A stretch of DNA of 64,000 nucleotides from Eonycteris spelaea (GCA_003508835.1 PUFA01000072.1:930001-994000), one strand, 5' to 3'. Shown: positions 1 through 12,451, counted from the stretch's first letter. Translations and numbers: made by a program. The notes: a model not told the origin generated them from the sequence alone.

Positions 1-417
1 TATTCATCAGATTAGCAAAAATGTAAAAGATTTATTATTTTCAGTGTTTTCAAAGGTATGGGGAAATTGGCACTCTCAATACTGTTAATGAAAGTACATG
101 GAAGCAACCTATTTGGTAGGCAATTTGTCAAAATCTATTAACATTTAAAATGTATGATGCAACAATTACACTAGCAATCTCCAATAAAAGCATTTGCATG
201 TGTACAAAGTATTGTTTATAATAGTGAAACAATGGGAGACTTTACCATTTTACTCTGTTTTATATAAGTACAAAGAAATTACTTTCATCATTAAATTTTA
301 AATGAGTATCTGAACAAAAATTGAGATTTGAGGGGAAATATGATGACTTGAAAGGCTTTTAGAAGTGAGTAGCATTTTCGCTTCTAGTTTAACCTCACAG
401 TGTTATCTGCATGGTTA

Positions 418-515
418 CAGGGAGGGATTTTTGTCTTTGGTGCTATGCTCCCTGCTGTATCCCCAGCACTTAGTAGCCACTCAGTAAATATTTGTTGAAT
501 AAATGCATGAATGAA
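418..515 (+). repeat. L2 LINE 3' end fragment
   Basis: The sequence ctgctgtatccccagcac, followed by agtaaatatttgttgaat and a degenerate (ATGA)n tail, is the typical 3' terminus of L2 elements. Family assignment is from memory of the consensus. Confidence 0.7.
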
Positions 516-1436
516 CTATCCGGCTCAAAATCTATGAGCTTATTCTTTATTCTGCCCAATGAGCCCCAAAATTTAGCCTCTCATCTATTTGCTCCTCCTG
601 CCCTACCAAGGCTGTTACCAATCTAGAGTCTTCCTTCTTTACATATTATTTTCTATGAAGGTCAGAATGTCAACTTTTTAATTCCCTAAGAACTTTCATT
701 TGGCCAAAATCTCTGTGGCCATCGCTATTTATCCCTTGCCATTCTCACTGCCAGTCACCACAGGGCCTGCACTTTTCCCACTTGTTTCCCTGTGGGTCTC
801 TAGGCCGAGCTCCCTGCCTCCAGCTTCTTCCCAGATCCAGTCAGTCCTGCCCAGCATTACCAGGCCTCAGACTCATACCTCCAAGGCCTCAGAGTCCTAC
901 TGCTCCCTTCGCAGACACCTTGACGGGGAACAGCCCACTGTCCTCGGGTTGCTTTCAGGCTGTCCACCCTGCCGGAGGCGCAGCTCCCAGCATCGTCTGC
1001 GTGGTGCTCTCAGGTGGTTCCTCTCAAACAGGTTTTCTTGCTGCCAAGTGGATCCATTGAGTTCGCCACCTTAGTACATTTGCTCTTCTGTCCCAGCTTC
1101 CTGGGATGTCTTCGCTTTTTTCTTTGCCTCCCCAGAACCTTTCCATACACCTCTGATGATTGCTTAGGTCCTAACTCCACTTTTCCTCACTTGCCCACTT
1201 TGATGTATTCCTTGTTCCTCTAAACTATTACCAGGTATTATCTGGGTTATAAATAAGCAGATAATCATATATTACCTGCAGCATCACTTTATTACTGTTT
1301 CAGGGCAGTGGGTTTTTTCCCTTTTACATTATCTCTCCCAACACACATGATTTTGAAAGTCTGCAGGTGCACTGTAAAAATGAATATGTAGATTTAATTT
1401 TCATGGATTTTTTAAAGTCAGACATGGATGTCAAGA

Positions 1437-3522
1437 TCTATAATTATACTTAGAAAAACCCTTAAGAATCTACAAAAACTACTAAAACTAATAACTAATT
1501 TAGCAAAGTTACAGGATCAAAACAAAAACCAATCTCTTTTTATATGGTAGGAATAAACCATTGGAAATGGAATTCAAAAAATAATTCCATTTATAATAGC
1601 ATTAAAATACTTAGGAATAAAATTAATGAAAGGAATGCAAGACTTGTACATAGAAAACTTTAAAACTGCTGGGAGAAAGAAAACCTAAATGGGTGGAGGA
1701 TTGCTATGTTTAGGTTTGGGAGACTCAATATTTTTAATAACAGGTTTTCTAAACTGATTTCTGGACACAAAATCCCAATCAGAAGCTCAGTTTTTTGTAG
1801 AATTTGACAAGCTTGTTCTAAAATTTACAGAGAAAAACAGAGAAAAGCAAATATATAGAATGGCAAAACCTTTTTAAAAAAGAACAACAAAGTTGGAGAA
1901 TCACACTATCTGATACTTAACCAGAAAGCTGCAGTAATGAGACAGTGTGGTACTGGTAACTGGAGAGGCACATAAACCAATGGGGCAGAATAGAGAATCC
2001 AGAAATAGATGCACAAATCCACGGCCAATTGATTTTCAGCAAAGAGGCCAAGGTAATTCAAAGGAGAAAGTACAGTCTTTTTGATAAATGATGCTGGGAC
2101 AGTTTTATTCATGTGCTAAAAAGTGAACTTCGATTCATACTTTGCATCATATAAATGTAAAGCCTAAAACTACAAAACTTTTAGAAGAAAACAAAATACT
2201 TGGGACTTGGGGTTGAGCAGTGATGTCTTAGCTAGGACACAAATGGCATGAGCTATAAAAGAAAAGAAATGTAAATTGATGTCATCAAAATTTAAATTTC
2301 TGTTCTTCAAAAACATTGAAAGAAAATGACTGAGCAGCCATAGACCGTGAGAAGATACTTGCTAAACACATAACCAGGGACTTGTACCCAGAATATACAA
2401 AGAACTCCAGAAACTCAACAAATAAAACAACCCAGTAAAAATTGAAGCTAAACTATACTGTATGATACTATACTGGTGGATACATGTCATTATACATTTG
2501 TCAAACCTATAGAATGTACGACACAAAGACTGATGTCTAAACCATGGACTTTGGATGGTGGTATATCAGTGAAGTTTCGTCAGTTGGACAAATGTACCAC
2601 TTTGGTGCAGGTATTTTGATAGTGGAGAAGGCTGTGTATGTGTGGGGGCAGGAGGTTTATGGGAACTCTCTGCCCGATTTTTCTGTGATCTAAAAAAAAT
2701 TAAGTCTTTTTAAAAAGGACAAAATACTTGAACAGACTTCGCCAGCAAATAACTGCAGATGACAAATAAGCACATGAAAAGATGTTCAATATAATTAGTT
2801 ACTAGAGAAATGCAAATTAAAATACTATTACACAATATATTAGAATGATTTAAAAAGAAAAGTTGGCAATACCAAGTGCTAACAAGGATGTGGAGTGTGT
2901 GGGACTCATATGTTGCTAGTGGGAATGCAAAATGACAAAGCCACTTAGAAAATGGGTTGGCAGCTTGTTTTTGTCTTTTACTGAAGTAAACATAGAATAC
3001 GATGCAGCAATTCTGCTCTTAGTTGTCTACCCAAGAAAAATGAAATCTTGTCCAAAAAGAAACTTATACATGAATGTTTATGGCAGTAATATTTCTAATG
3101 GCTGCAAACTAAAAATAACCCAAAAGTTTATCAAGTGGTGAATGAATAAATTGTGTTTCCATGTGATACAGTATTATTCAGCAATAAAAAAAGACTACTG
3201 ATATAACATGGATTAATCTCAAGAGCATCATTCTGAAAGTAGCCAGTCACAAAAGACTCAGTACTACATGATTCCACACACAGTATTACAGAAAAGGCAA
3301 ACCTATAGATCAGGGGTTGCCTGGGGCTACGGATAGAATATTGACTGCAGAGAAGCCCAAGATAACTTTTTGGGAGATAGAAATGTTCTATATCTTAATC
3401 ATTGTGAAGTGTTACACAACTGTATACATTTGATCATGTCTGCGTTCCAAATCATTGAACATGTGCACTTAAAGTGAGGGAATTTTATTGTATGCAACTG
3501 AAATAAAAGTGTTGAAAAGACA
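1437..3522 (+). mobile_element. L1 LINE fragment, 3' ORF2 to 3' end, interrupted
   Basis: Degenerate L1 ORF2 C-terminal sequence followed by an L1 3' region. Hallmarks are aaaactaataactaattt near 1486, the block near 1935-1990 (tgtggtactggtaactgg), and a block near 2880-3320 (caaggatgtggag, gtattattcagcaataaaaa). It ends in an AATAAA-like tail near 3503. No intact reading frame remains. It is interrupted near 2450-2715 by an L1 3' UTR segment of another copy. Confidence 0.8.
2450..2715 (+). mobile_element. L1 3' UTR segment nested in older L1
   Basis: Contains atacatgtcattatacatt, aaaccatggactttggatgg and tgtgtgggggcagg, ending in ctaaaaaaaattaagtc. This is typical of L1M-type 3' UTRs. The host L1 ORF2-like sequence stops before it and resumes after it, so it is a younger insertion. 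Subfamily not assigned. Confidence 0.6.
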
Positions 3523-4106
3523 GGAAGATACGTATTGCGACTGAAGTTGGGAGGAGGAAAAAGAATGCTAATTGGGTATGGTTAGTGCTTATCCTCTCAT
3601 CATGGAGCTTTACCAAAAATTGCCCATTCTGTATTCCAATTGGTGGAAGTTCATAAGCAAATGTATACTGAATGGCATTGCCCATTGATCCAGATTGAGT
3701 TTGATGGCAAAGAATGGAGGTCAACACTGGCCCAAAACTGACTCAGAAAAGGTAACCAGAACCAGGGAACTTTCTCATCAATGGTACCCCCCCCTTTTTT
3801 TTTTCTTGCCAGTTAGAATGGTTTGAGCTCTTGAATGCTGGTTTGACACACCTTTATGTGTAAACATGTTACTAGCCAATGAGAGAGGGTGGCGGTCAGT
3901 TTGCACAGTTGACTTTTTAGGTGAGAGTCACTTCGTTGTGGGACTGTGCACAGGGTGTTTGATGTTCCTGGCCCTGGGCACTGAGTACCCACCGCACTTC
4001 AAGTCGTTGGGGTGACTGAAACCACGCGTTGTCAGATCCCTCAGGCGTGGAGGGAGGTGAGACCCACTGTGCAGATGGTGTGGTTCTGTGGCGCCGGGTC
4101 AGGAGT

Positions 4107-4270
4107 GCAGGAGTGGGAGTCAGAAAACCTGCGTTCAGATTTTGTCTCTGCCTCTTCCTGGTTTTGCAGTTAACTGTAACTCAACCCCTCCGAGTCTGGG
4201 TCTCTTCATCGAGCAGTGTGATGTTTGGACTAGATGCTCTCTTTCTGTAATAGTTCTTGACTCTGCAGTT
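4107..4270 (+). repeat. MIR-type SINE (MIR3/Ther-1-like)
   Basis: The order gggagtcagaaaacctgcgtt, ctctgcctcttcctgg, taactcaacccctc, then tttggactagatgctctc matches the tRNA-derived MIR/Ther group in sense orientation. Strongly diverged. Confidence 0.65.
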
Positions 4271-4382
4271 AAGTGCAGGGCAGTGAGTGTCAGGACTTCT
4301 GTCACTGACCAGAGGTCTGATGTGTTTGACACTGTTCTGAAAACCACAAATGTTTATGGGGCTCAATTTTGGTGTGTTCCAG

Positions 4383-4541
4383 GTTCAGCTTGTTGGTTTA
4401 GATGAAGAGAGTTCGGAGTTTATTTGCCGAAACACCTTTGACCATCCGTACCCCACCACAAAGCTCATGTGGATTCCTGACACAAAAGGCGTCTATCCAG
4501 ACTTATTGGCGACAAGTGGCGACTATCTCCGTGTGTGGAGG
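4383..4541 (+). CDS. DCAF7: DCAF7 coding exon 2
   Basis: 159 nt, phase 0 at both ends. It encodes 53 residues from [10 protein letters not shown] to DYLRVWR (human residues 47-99). The acceptor is ttccag before 4383 and the donor is gtaagc at 4542. It contains the end of a WD repeat, SGDYLRVWR. Confidence 0.97.
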
Positions 4542-7500
4542 GTAAGCAGGTGCTCAGTTAGCAGCCAGACGAGTGGGCTTTCTCCATGTCCGCTGTTATT
4601 AGCGGCGCAAAGGTAAAGAACAAATGGGTTGGAGGCAGCGAGTGTTGCAGCCCAGGAGAAACAAATGGTAGCGTATCTGGAATGACCTTGCTTGGCTCAG
4701 CAGATTTCCTAAAACCCAGCCACGATTCCTTGAAGTCCTGCTGCTGGCTGCAGGCAGCTCTGGAAACCCAAGGCTCAGTTAGCCTGATAAAACCTCCCGT
4801 GGGGGTAAGGATGCTGCAGGCCTCTTATTCTCTTTACAGCCAAAATGTTTTTGAGCAAATTTAACAAAATACCAGACCACTGATTTTAGTAAAGTATATG
4901 TGCAGATTATGGAGCTTCACCCCACCCCCCCACCCCAGCTGAACTCATCATCAGCATCTCCTATAGCCTAGAGGTATAGTGCCCAGCCAGGCAGGGTACC
5001 CAGATCCTGGGTGGGTAAGGTGAGACCTCTCCTCTAGAAAAATTTGGAAAATAAAGCTGGGCAGAGGAGAAACCTTGGAAAGAAGTAACATTCAGAGAGT
5101 TGTTCTGGGTTTTATTACTCTTTCTGATAAAAAAAAAAGTTCACTCCCCTTACTAAGGTATTGTCTAAACAGGGCTTTAAAGACTTTTTTTGTGACAGAC
5201 TGGCTGATCTTTAAAAATTATTGCTTTAGGTTGGTGAAACAGAGACCAGGCTGGAATGTTTGCTGAACAATAACAAGAACTCAGATTTCTGTGCTCCTCT
5301 GACCTCCTTCGACTGGAATGAGGTGGATCCTTATCTTTTAGGTAAGGCAGTAAAGGAGTGTGGATTCCCGCTTGAAGAAGCAAAGATAGACACTTTCTCA
5401 GATATAACACTCGGCCAGTTTTTAACCAGGGTCCTGAGGTAACATGCATCCTAGAATGGGGCCAAGTGGCAAAGAGGCTAGATATGGAATGTGGTTATTA
5501 ATTCCTCGTACGGAGTGGAGCTTCCCATGTGTATATATCTTGTCTCTTTAGGCAGAGTCTAAGGTTTTGTGGTAATGATTGAACACTTGACTCTCTTTTC
5601 GGCTCTCCTGGTACCCATTCCTATGCTAGGAAGTGTTTGTGCATGTGGGCCCCTGGGCTGAACTGAGTAGGCGCAAAGAGAGAAGCTTACACAGGAACCT
5701 CACTCCTGTCAGCTGCTGACTCTCATTGGTTGTTTCCAGGTACCTCCAGCATTGATACAACTTGTACCATCTGGGGGCTGGAGACAGGGCAGGTGTTGGG
5801 GCGAGTGAATCTCGTGTCTGGCCATGTGAAGACCCAACTGATCGCCCATGACAAAGAGGTAATCATGCAGTTTAGTTCCTCTTCCACTTTCCTCAGCTGC
5901 CTTCTGTGCCTTCAGTGTGAGGTCAGACTGTCCTCACTGTGTTGATAATGATGTGGAAAATCATAATGCTGATGTTGTGTCTGAATTGAAAATAGCAACG
6001 TGTCAAAACAGTGGAAAATAACACCGTTGTAAAGGAATGTGTTTTTTTGGCAACTTGTTCTATAGTCTTTTCATGTTTTTCTTTTTATGCTGGAAACTGC
6101 TGTTTTTTTAAATAATGAACTCTCTTATAGACAAACTTGGACCTGATGTGATTAAAAATTAATCTTAGAGTAACACTTATCTTGAAATATATTTGCTTTT
6201 GGGAAGAGGAGAGGTGGTAGGAGGAAGGAGAGAAATTTCCTGGCAGACAAATGTAATTCATCAATTTTTCTCTAAACTTTTATGAAATTCTACTATGTTT
6301 ACTTAATACTTTTAAAACTATTTGGAATTGAATATGATTTATCTTAGTGGTGGTGATGTTTCTCCTGTGTTTATTGAAAAGCCGTGAGAGCTATTTGCGA
6401 ATATGGTTTAATCAAAGCATTCTGAGTGATTTTGGAAAATGATCATAAATCTTTCCCTCCCAGAGCCTCTGCATGCTCCTGGTACTCTGATTTCCTGTGG
6501 GTAATGTTTCCTCTTCTCTTCTACCTTACTTTGCACAGTGAGGATATTAATATCTGTACAGGTAAAAAGGATGCCTTAACCTTAGGTCAGAAATTTGCAG
6601 TTGTCATAGAATGGAAAGTTGGTGGCCAGGTTATCATTCTTAATAAGGGGTTGGCTTTTGGCTCTCTGTGCTCTTAAAGGTAAAATCTGTTATGAGACTG
6701 CTGGATTTGGCTGCTGCTAAACCAGGGGCAAAGGAAGAGTTTGTCCTGCAAGGGAGCACCAGTAGAGAGGGAGCTTGTGGAAATACTCTTGGCATCAAGT
6801 GGAGCAGGTTGCTACATTATGTGACAGTTTAACCTGCTGTTCTCGGCCAGTCCAGGAAACCAGAACTACTCTAAGTATGTAAATTGAAGGAATTTAATCC
6901 AGGGAATTGCGTACACAGATGATGGTAAAGTTGAGAAACCACACCAGCAACCGATTATCTAGAAAAGAGCAGCAGGAAGTCTACAGCCAGAAGGGTCAGG
7001 GGAGGAGGCAGGGTCATTGGAGCCCAGGGCCGAGTTTACATGGCAAAAGCTAGAACTGTGGAGGGGACACAGCCATTGCAAGAGATGCTTCAGAGAACAG
7101 AGAGAGGGAAAGAGAAATACCTTCGCTTCTCCCTACCAGAGGGAAGGGCCAGGAAGGGATCTTAACAGCAAAGAGGCACTGGACCATCACCCTGGTCTTG
7201 AAGAAATGAACCTGAGGATAGTTGCTCTGAGAGAAACAGTGATACCTCCTAGCACCTTTGCTTTTTCTCAGTCCATCTCTCTGTCAAAGTAAAGACTTGT
7301 TTGGAGGTTCTCGTTGCTGCTTAGCAGGTTGGTGTGGAGGAGGGTAGCATATATATTTGGAGGTTGTCACCTTCCCTTAGTTTATGATGAAATATACTGG
7401 TAGAGCCCTGGTAAAGGAGCAGTCAGTTAAAACTGAGAAGGCTTTACACACTCAGCCTCATTGCCCATGGCACCTCATCGTTAAGTGGTGCTGCCGAGCC

Positions 7501-10500
7501 GGCCCCGTGGGGTGCTCATACTGCTGTACGTGACCCTGCCTTCATGCAGCTGGACAGTGCTGGACAGAGCCTTGACCTGCCAGGCTTTCTTGTAGTGACC
7601 CACTTAGTTTCCTCTTGAATCATTCCTACTTCACACCATAGAAAGAGAAGTCTAATTTCTTCTTAGCCAGAGAAAAAGGAATTTATAAGGTTGGATAGAA
7701 ATAGATGGTCGTTTGGCAATGTCCCTTAGTAGGCAGAACCTCAAGAAGGCTGGACTCATGGTATTTAGTGAGCAGTTCCACTCATGTCTCTCCAGAAGTC
7801 AGCTTTTATTAATCTTGAGCCCAGAAGATGGGTTTTGTTTTCCTTTCATTTGTTTTTTTTGTTTGTTTTTTAGTTTTTCTCTGTCTCTGCTTCTCTGGCT
7901 CTGGCTTTATCTGTCTCTCTCTCTCCCTTTTTTTCTCTGAAGCTCTCTGCCTCTGTTTCCTCACTGACAGTGGTGTGCATGTTTGCAGCAATAAATAAAT
8001 GCAGAAAACTGATTCAGAACCTAAACTGATTCACTTATGCATACAGACCAACTAGGAAAAGAAACAACATGTCCTAGGACGAGAGAGTGATCCCAAACCT
8101 CTTTGTGAATATGGGAACACCTGAACCTCCCATGATTTAAAGCTGCTGTTACCTCTTTCTTGCGAATGAACCTTAGGTCCAGGTTTCACAGCAGAACCAG
8201 CTTTGCTGCTATTAAATGGCCACAGGAGAGCGGCTTCCACCTCTTAAATTGATGATCTTGGCCTTGATGTGATCATGGATCTGCCTCTGATCACACACAA
8301 ATGAAAGCCACCACGGCCCAGGAAATAAATGTCTCGATCTTGTATTGTGGCAGAAGACAGCCACCGACTGGTTTCCACTGAGTCTGTCGAAGCATACAGA
8401 GTACTTGCGCAGAGTTACTTGTGTTCTGTTGGTCAGCAGGGTATATGCTCTTTGTTTTATCACAGGGGTTGGAAGAAGAGGACTTGGAAAGCAGAGATGT
8501 GGGAAGAAGCCAGCCAATTTCTATAGCAGAATGATCTTCACTCTTTGGAATATCATTGATGTTAGAGCTCTCAAGTTCCAGACTATGGACGCTGTTTGGC
8601 TTTATTTACCTCCTTTTGTGTCATGAGCAGGGTTTATGAACTAGGGATAGCAGAATTCCCTGCTATAGGAAAAGGAAGGAGGTAAGGGATCAGAATCTGA
8701 CTGAAGCATCTTATTCACCAACAGGTCTATGACATCGCGTTTAGCCGGGCTGGGGGTGGCAGGGACATGTTTGCCTCTGTGGGCGCTGATGGCTCAGTGC
8801 GGATGTTTGACCTTCGCCATCTAGAACACAGCACCATCATTTATGAAGACCCACAGCATCACCCATTGCTTCGCCTCTGCTGGAACAAGCAGGACCCTAA
8901 CTATCTGGCTACCATGGCCATGGATGGAATGGAGGTGAGCACCCCACTGCTACCTAACTCCAGCACTGCTTAGTACATCTAGAACAGTGGTTCTCAGCTG
9001 GTGGCTGTGTTCTCCCAGGTGGATCTTTGGAGACAGTTTTGGTGATCCCAACTTGGGGAGGGGGCAGTGCTACTGGCATCTGGTAAGCAGAGGCCAGGGG
9101 TCCTGCTGAACATCTTACAGTGCACAGGACAGCTCCCCACAAAGAATTATCCAACCCAAAATGTCAATAATCTTGAGATTGAGAAAACCAAGGACAATGT
9201 GTTAAGAACTTTTAATGCTTGGAGAGTTGGAGTCGGAGCCAAGAAAAGCAGTATCTAAAAAGTAAACCAAGTCATATGCACTGATGCTGCTGAGTGAAGA
9301 GACAGGTAGTTTCCCCCTTCTGTAGCCGACACAGGTTCTTCCAACTTCAGCAAACTGACATGAAAGTGGCAGCTCTCTGTAGCCTCTTACTGGATAAAAG
9401 CAGTAAGTTGTAGGTAGAGATGATCCAGTGATTAACTTGGTTTGGGGGAAGCCAGCACCTCAGAATCCTTACATTCCAAACTCTGCTTTGGGGTAGGGTA
9501 TGCTCTCATTCTGTCCCAATAGGCATGCATAGAATCTCAGCACATGCACCTAACAGGACTTGGTGCATTATCCAAATTCATGTTACCTACTTCTGCATCT
9601 CCCCTTCCTTATCAGTCTAAAGACTTTGTGTTGCTTTAGGTACAGACTATAAACTACTATGTCTTCTTGGTTTTCTTTTTTCTCAACCCAGTAGCTGTAT
9701 CAAATATTCTTTAAATCCACAAATGAAGAAGTCGTGCTTTAGGAAAAAAAATTATTTTTTCTTGTATAGTGTATTTTTCTTTCTTTCTTTTTTTTTTTCT
9801 GCCACACCTTGATGTTCCTGGGCCTTTTACTTGTTATTTCTGCAGGTAGTGATTCTGGATGTCCGAGTTCCCTGCACTCCTGTCGCAAGGTTAAACAACC
9901 ACCGAGCATGTGTCAATGGCATTGCTTGGGCCCCACATTCATCCTGCCACATCTGTACTGCAGGTAATCATGATGGGGGGAAGGGGGCAGCCTAGGGAGT
10001 TGTAATCCTTACTATTTTCCAAGGATATTTTAAGAGATTTACATAAAGTAATTCAATTATGAGAGCCCCCACCACTTGTGGAATTGAAGCAGTCCAAATT
10101 TCCAGATGATCTTTGACCCTCTGTGATATCAGAGCCCCTTCCATATACTGTTTACATCATGTATCAGTTGTAGGCTTGTGTCTCATACTGTCCCCCTAGA
10201 AACCTAGGCTGACATAGGACCCAGGAACATGGAGAAGAGTCCAGTCTCTCTTAGATGTAACAGAATCTTTGGGACTGCCAAGATTGACATCTCCCTTGGG
10301 ATATAGTGAACTTGCAGTGAGCTCTGGATGTATTGAAGGGTCCTGCATAGCTTGGCCTGGTCTGGTGTGTGACTTGTATCTTTCATTTCTCCATTTGCCT
10401 GCCCGAAAAGAGTACTCCTTAAAAATATGCTGGCTTTCCATGTACTTTTATTCTAGAAATAATGTCTCATTAAAAATTAAAACTACAGTTAGATAAAATA

Positions 10501-12451
10501 GGAAGGTGAAAGTCATCTTTTCTCCTTCCTTTCTATCCCACGTTCACCTCAGCCCCGCTCTCCATAGGTGACCTCTAACAACAGCGTGTGTGTCTCCTCC
10601 CAGACCTTTTTATGTGGATATATGCATGCACATGCAGCCCAGTGTGAATGTCTGTCCTTTTATTTGACACAGGTGGGCTTCTGCTCTAGCCCCATAGTAT
10701 TCCTCTCCTTTTTCAGTGCCTCGGTTTCTTTCTAACATACTTTTTCCTCTCCTCACTAGTCAGTACTATCCTTATGTTTTGTTCATTATGGAGCCAGAGG
10801 AGCAATATAGCTTTGTGGGTTTTTTTGGTTTTTGGTTTTTGGTTTTTGGTTTTTGTTTTGTTTTGTTTTGTTTTTTTTTTGCCATTTTAGCAATACTTTT
10901 AAAGGTTTGTGACGCTTTTCCTGTTTTTGGCCTTTGCTCATGCCTGTACATCTCACTGAGGAGCAGTTAGGGGCCTGCTGCCTTCCTCCGCACGTAACTT
11001 AGGTTATGGTCTGACTTCTTTGTCATCACACTCTTTTTCCCCAGGGTTGTGGGTAGGCAGGGGCGGGAGAAGGGAAAAAATGAAGGTGTTGTCCACTGTT
11101 CGTGGGGCACAGGAGTGGCCCCCGCCCCCAGCAGAAGGCCATCGTCTGCTCCTGGCCCTGCCTCCACCTGGCTCACCACCGCTGCGTGGGTTGCACCTGT
11201 GTGGAGTCCTTTCGGTTGAAGGAGCTGTTGCTGAAGAGAGTGTGTGGTTGAGCCCTGAGGCCAAGGAACTTGGTGCTTTAGAGGTGCTGAGTGTTTAAAA
11301 CGGCTCCCCAGTTCTCTTACACAGATTGTTAGCAGGAGGCCATCTCGCACCTCGCCCAGGTTGTGCGGCTGTGGCAGGAGGCGAGTGCTTCCTGCATGAG
11401 CCCGGCCAATTAGGGTTCAGTTTTTTCAGATTCCCTGTGTGTTAGAGACAGGCTGCCACATCAGGATGGACAGGTGGGATTATTAATGATATTAAAGGTC
11501 CTTGCCTTTTTTTCATCTCTTAAATTAAGAACTTATTATTTTGATTTTAAGAGTAATATGGCCACATTATAGATCACTTAGGAACTAGAGAAAGGTAAAC
11601 CTAACTCATAATCTTACCATCCTAATAGTACCGCTGTTCTCATTTTGATGTGTTTCCTTCTAGTCAGTTCTCGTGTGCTTGTATATTTATTTAAGGTGAT
11701 TGCCTTCTTCTTGGTGTTTCTCAAATCCCTTTTTTTGGGAAAATTGTTTTTAATACCACATGTCCATTCACATTATCTGTATAACACCTCAGTGAAGTAT
11801 AAATGTCCATAAAACGGGGGAAATTCCATTAATTTGAACCATCAAAAGGGTTCTTTAATCAGTCAAGTACTTCAAGTCACTGAAAATGTCATATTTGGGG
11901 ATCAAATTTATCCTATCCCATTGTCCTTTCTTGGTCCCTACCCCTCTAAGATGAAAGGTGTCCGTCTAAGTTTTGTTCTACTGTCCTAGCTATGCTACAG
12001 TGAACGGAGCCCTGGGATGGCCAGAGGCCTCACTTTGAGTCCCGGCTCTGCCACTTGCTGGCTGCTTAGCTCTGGGGTTTGGGGCAAGTGCTTTAACATT
12101 TCTGAATCTGTTTCCTCGTCTATAAAATGGGGGTTTAAGATAAAGTCTCTCTCATTGGGGTTTTGGTGAACAAATGCTTTGTAAACTGTGGCTACTACCA
12201 CCTCCACCACCAAAGGCAGGAATCATCGTCCTCATTGCCAGGGATTTGACCTTGCTTGCTGGCTTTCTCTGTCCCTAGCGGATGACCATCAGGCTCTCAT
12301 CTGGGACATCCAGCAAATGCCCCGGGCCATCGAGGACCCTATCCTGGCCTACACAGCTGAAGGAGAGATCAACAACGTGCAGTGGGCCTCGACTCAGCCT
12401 GACTGGATTGCCATCTGCTACAACAACTGCCTGGAGATACTCAGAGTGTAG
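4383..12451 (+). CDS. DCAF7: DCAF7 (WDR68/HAN11), coding exons 2-7, 5' partial
   Basis: WD40 beta-propeller protein. In the known family it is a CUL4-DDB1 ubiquitin-ligase substrate receptor and a scaffold for DYRK1A/DYRK1B and HIPK kinases, found in nucleus and cytoplasm. Six exons joined at GT-AG sites (4383-4541, 5230-5341, 5740-5858, 8725-8934, 9846-9963, 12279-12451) give one open frame of 296 residues ending in LEILRV and TAG. This matches residues 47-342 of the 342-aa human protein as I know it, with no difference that I noticed. WD-type strand ends are visible: [32 protein letters not shown] and [10 protein letters not shown]. All exon phases agree. Exon 1 (about 46 residues, starting MSLHGKRKEIY in human) lies upstream of the window. 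Near-complete conservation is typical of this gene. Identification is very secure. Confidence 0.98.
4542..5229 (+). other. DCAF7: DCAF7 intron 2
   Basis: 688-bp intron. A C-rich run lies at about 4920-4936. No other feature seen. Confidence 0.9.
5230..5341 (+). CDS. DCAF7: DCAF7 coding exon 3
   Basis: 112 nt encoding [20 protein letters not shown] onward to EVDPYLL, plus the first base of a split Gly codon (human residues 100-137). The acceptor is tgctttag and the donor is gtaagg at 5342. The split codon is completed by GT at the start of the next exon. Confidence 0.97.
5342..5739 (+). other. DCAF7: DCAF7 intron 3
   Basis: 398-bp intron; nothing else recognised. Confidence 0.9.
5740..5858 (+). 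CDS. DCAF7: DCAF7 coding exon 4
   Basis: 119 nt. It completes Gly137 and encodes [20 protein letters not shown] through TQLIAHDKE (human residues 138-176). The acceptor is gtttccag and the donor is gtaatc at 5859. It carries the WD-repeat ending TCTIWGL. Confidence 0.97.
5859..8724 (+). other. DCAF7: DCAF7 intron 4
   Basis: 2.9-kb intron. It holds a T-rich then CT-rich low-complexity tract at about 7850-7945. A purine-rich stretch at 6870-7230 looks like an old interspersed repeat that I cannot name. No exon or RNA gene seen. Confidence 0.85.
7850..7945. repeat. T-rich / CT-rich low-complexity tract
   Basis: A run of T with G interruptions, then (CTCT/CTGT)-rich sequence with almost no A. 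Open frames here encode low-complexity peptides and are not genes. Confidence 0.8.
8725..8934 (+). CDS. DCAF7: DCAF7 coding exon 5
   Basis: 210 nt, exactly 70 codons, [20 protein letters not shown] through MAMDGME (human residues 177-246). The acceptor is accaacag and the donor is gtgagc at 8935. It includes the WD-repeat segment [12 protein letters not shown]. Confidence 0.97.
8935..9845 (+). other. DCAF7: DCAF7 intron 5
   Basis: 911-bp intron with one hAT-type MITE at its 5' end (8985-9190) and a pyrimidine-rich tract at about 9750-9800 before the exon 6 acceptor. Confidence 0.9.
8985..9190 (+). mobile_element. hAT-type non-autonomous DNA transposon (MITE)
   Basis: It begins cagtggttctcagctgg and ends with attgagaaaacc, which approximate the inverted termini of a mammalian hAT MITE (CAGTGGTTCTCA...TTGAGAAACC...). 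The interior includes tgctactggcatctgg and ttacagtgcacaggac. The exact family name is not assigned. Confidence 0.7.
9846..9963 (+). CDS. DCAF7: DCAF7 coding exon 6
   Basis: 118 nt encoding [20 protein letters not shown] through HSSCHICTA, plus one base of a split Ala codon (human residues 247-286). The acceptor is tttctgcag and the donor is gtaatc at 9964. Confidence 0.97.
10819..10880. repeat. Compound (TTTTTGG)n / (TTTTG)n simple repeat
   Basis: Several TTTTTGG-type units followed by TTTTG units and a T run. It could be the decayed A-rich tail of a minus-strand retroposon, but no SINE body is recognisable beside it. Confidence 0.8.
12020..12205 (+). repeat. MIR SINE
   Basis: Sense-orientation MIR core: ttgagtcccggctctgcc, cttgctggctgc, ggggcaagtgctttaac, tctgtttcctcgtctataaa then atgggggtttaagata. 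It lies just upstream of the terminal DCAF7 exon acceptor. Confidence 0.8.
12279..12451 (+). CDS. DCAF7: DCAF7 terminal coding exon 7
   Basis: 173 nt coding part: completes Ala286, then [20 protein letters not shown] through [10 protein letters not shown] and TAG at 12449-12451. The acceptor is gtccctag before 12279. The exon continues into the long 3' UTR. Confidence 0.97.

Larger units (their letters stand above)
1..4382 (+). other. DCAF7: DCAF7 intron 1 (3' part)
   Basis: No exon recognised before 4383. It holds an L2 tail near 418-515, an L1 fragment with a nested L1 tail at about 1437-3522, and a MIR-type SINE at about 4107-4270. For 520-1430 I see moderately GC-rich unique or very old sequence with no recognisable gene. 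Confidence 0.8.
9964..12278 (+). other. DCAF7: DCAF7 intron 6
   Basis: 2.3-kb intron. It holds a T/G simple repeat at 10819-10880, a GC-richer stretch around 11040-11400, an L1-like degenerate stretch near 11495-11690, and a MIR at about 12020-12205. No exon seen before 12279. Confidence 0.85.

Noticed and set aside
11020..11350. Overlapping open frames on both strands in DCAF7 intron 6
   Set aside because: They lie between verified DCAF7 exons, overlap each other in several frames, and have no recognisable content.
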